Source: Hoplostethus atlanticus
Lineage: Eukaryota; Chordata; Actinopteri; Trachichthyiformes; Trachichthyidae
DNA: 64,000 nucleotides
Direction: 5' to 3'
Assembly: GCA_034670405.1 (NCBI GenBank)
Contig: JAXDDX010000124.1
Location: 119,501-183,500, forward strand
Position 1 is the first letter of the stretch. Every line of letters starts with the position of its first letter. The notes beneath the pieces were generated by a model, which was not told where the DNA came from, did no database searches, and saw nothing but the letters and a program-made list of their open reading frames with translations. The translations under genes were made by a program, and so were the position numbers. Positions 62,395 to 64,000 of the stretch are shown one piece after another.

Positions 62395-63693
62395 TGCTAA
62401 TAACTTTTTAATTCATTTTTTATTTCTACTTTGTGTGATCTAATATAAATGATACATTCATTGAGGAAAAAATGATTCTAGTATTAACTTCATTTGTTAA
62501 TGAAAAGGGATATAATTTCAAGATGTCTAATTTTGGTGTTTGTTTTTTTCCTTATGTGTACAGTTAACCATGTATTAAAAAAGTCAACACTACCTTTATT
62601 GTGTACTGCTAAGCTGGTTTTCTTTTTTGCCATTATAAGTTTGGATTTCTTTTGTTACATTCCGATACAAAGTGTTGATTAGGAGTTTCACATTTGAAAC
62701 GTCTTCTAAGCACTCTATTGTGTATACTAACAAATAATACATAGATGATATACAGGTCTAGTATGTTTTCTTGTTTTTATAATCAAAGCAAATATATTTT
62801 CTATAGTATATTCCAGTTCACATATATTCACAAATAAGTATTCCGCATGCCTCTCTTGTGGTTGAAGTATAGGCCCACTATCTTAGTTCATAATGTTCAG
62901 TGCAACACGTTTATTTCCTACCACTTTGCCACATCATGGACTTCTTGTCCAGCTTACCACATCATTTTAATGTAGAGTTTCATACTTGCAGGTACATACA
63001 AGACAAGAATGTCAACACATCTTAGTCAAACTCTTTAGGCATAATGCATCGCATCTAGCACCCTAACCCATCTATTTGAATGCATTGATCTTAGTATAAT
63101 GAGCTCTTTTGGACCAACAATCAGTCATTTCTTATTTTATCTTACCCCTTAGATGTGTTATTGTAAAGCTGTTGCAGAATCTACTTGTAGATGGCTACCA
63201 ATAGTCAGGTTTTCAGATTAAAAGCAATGACCTATATCCTACCAACATATTCTTGCTTCACTTTTATGTGGGGAAAAGGTTTTGATCACTGGATCTTCAT
63301 CAGTGCATTTTTATTGGGATGTTGAGTTGATATAATTTCTTAACACGAAGGAAAAATAGCTAAAACTTATGGCAAACAGTTTGTGAGCTTGGACACTTGG
63401 CAGAATTGATATTTATCAATTTAGTTATCTTTATTGACTTTCTCGGGGAGGGGGGTTTGTGTATTATACAATCTGTCCTGCTTATTGTGGTTGCCAAGTC
63501 ATTCAGAAGATATTTCCTACTTAATATAGCTAGTGTATTATCAACATGTAAATGTAGGTCTGCTTTTAGAGGCTTCTACTGTGAATATGCCTTCATCACT
63601 TTATCACACTCAAGGATAAAACTAGACACTGCTTATTCCTAATTTTCTAAAATAGGAAAGATTATTTTGTAATCCAACCATTAGTAGATTTTA

Positions 63694-63699
63694 AATAAA
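63694..63699 (+). terminator. fubp3: Polyadenylation signal AATAAA of fubp3 (distal)
   Basis: A canonical hexamer with a T/GT-rich downstream region. Further AATAAA copies occur near 63725-63735 in an A-rich run. Confidence 0.6.
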
Positions 63700-63739
63700 C
63701 TTTTTGTTTCTGAGGATTTAAAAAAAATAAAAATAAAAA

Positions 63740-64000
63740 AGTTTCAGCATGTTTCTTTGTCTATTCTCTAGTACTGGCCCATTCCCGCCTTGATGTGCTT
63801 GCTCAGTATTTGTAGATAGCATTTTCTAGGTATCAGCAGGCCCTGAAACATCCCATGTAATATTTCCTCGATCATTTTCCTCTTTGCACCCTGTCCCTTT
63901 CCTGCCCCCCCGCCCCCCTCCCCAACCCAGCAGCTTTGTCATCGCTCATCTTGGCTCTCAGCAGGGAGGCTCCTGCCACGGTGGACCCTGCTCGGCCCCA
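63740..64000. other. Sequence downstream of fubp3 to the window end
   Basis: Composition turns C/G-rich after about 63890. No gene can be supported. A pyrimidine tract followed by TCAGCAG at about 63961 could be a splice acceptor, but the window ends 36 bases later. Confidence 0.3.

Larger units (their letters stand above)
61152..63715 (+). other. fubp3: fubp3 3' untranslated region
   Basis: About 2.5 kb of AT-rich non-coding sequence follows the TAG at 61149-61151. It contains a Pumilio-type TGTATATA at 61977-61984, the paired hairpins at 62345-62394 and a good AATAAA at 63694-63699, followed by TTTTTGTTTCTGAGG. A shorter form could end after ATTAAA near 62045. Extent is inferred from the signals. 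Confidence 0.65.

Overview
The window is vertebrate nuclear DNA, almost certainly from a ray-finned (teleost) fish. Genes are split into short exons by long introns with GT-AG (once GC-AG) borders. Dinucleotide microsatellites are long, and the repeats (Tc1/mariner, hAT-like, TTAA-type foldback, L2/Rex-like LINE, tRNA-derived SINEs) are those typical of fish. I cannot name the species.

Three protein genes lie head to tail on the + strand. (1) The last coding exon of surf4 (1-164), an ER cargo receptor ending in a KKEW retrieval signal, with a 3'UTR to about 1370. (2) A complete ass1, argininosuccinate synthase of the urea/citrulline-NO cycle: non-coding exon 1 ends at 2730, 14 coding exons run from 3219 to 28698, and the reconstructed protein is 412 aa, the human length. 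(3) A complete fubp3, a four-KH-domain single-stranded nucleic-acid-binding protein: 19 coding exons from 39008/39017 to 61151, 561 aa from the conserved start, with a 2.5 kb 3'UTR. All exon phases join without a frameshift. No gene was recognised on the - strand.

Regions: 1371-2500 is the surf4/ass1 spacer with a CTCF-type core; 2510-2730 is the ass1 promoter and first exon, with a 16-bp ATF/CREB-type palindrome. ass1 intron 2-3 (3321-8834) holds the most unusual object: a 3.7 kb element (4805-8514) bounded by a 9-bp direct repeat, with inverted ends built of 42-bp tandem repeats and with other mobile fragments inside. The rest of ass1 has large introns with long CT and TG microsatellites and some non-repetitive, enhancer-like stretches. 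The ass1/fubp3 spacer (about 29.1-38.85 kb) has no gene; it carries homeodomain-type motifs, G-runs and a SINE. The fubp3 promoter has three TCTCGCGAGA-like sites. fubp3 introns carry a Tc1 fossil, a hAT MITE, a TTAA foldback element and, in intron 12, a long enhancer-like tract.

The three genes have no shared pathway. Their adjacency is genomic: ass1 and fubp3 are also neighbours in mammals, beside the developmental gene PRDM12, so some non-coding sequence here could serve a neighbour outside the window. No new protein system is present. The novel candidates are the 42-bp-repeat transposon, a paired alternative splice in fubp3 that keeps or removes a tyrosine-rich motif, and several regulatory motifs.
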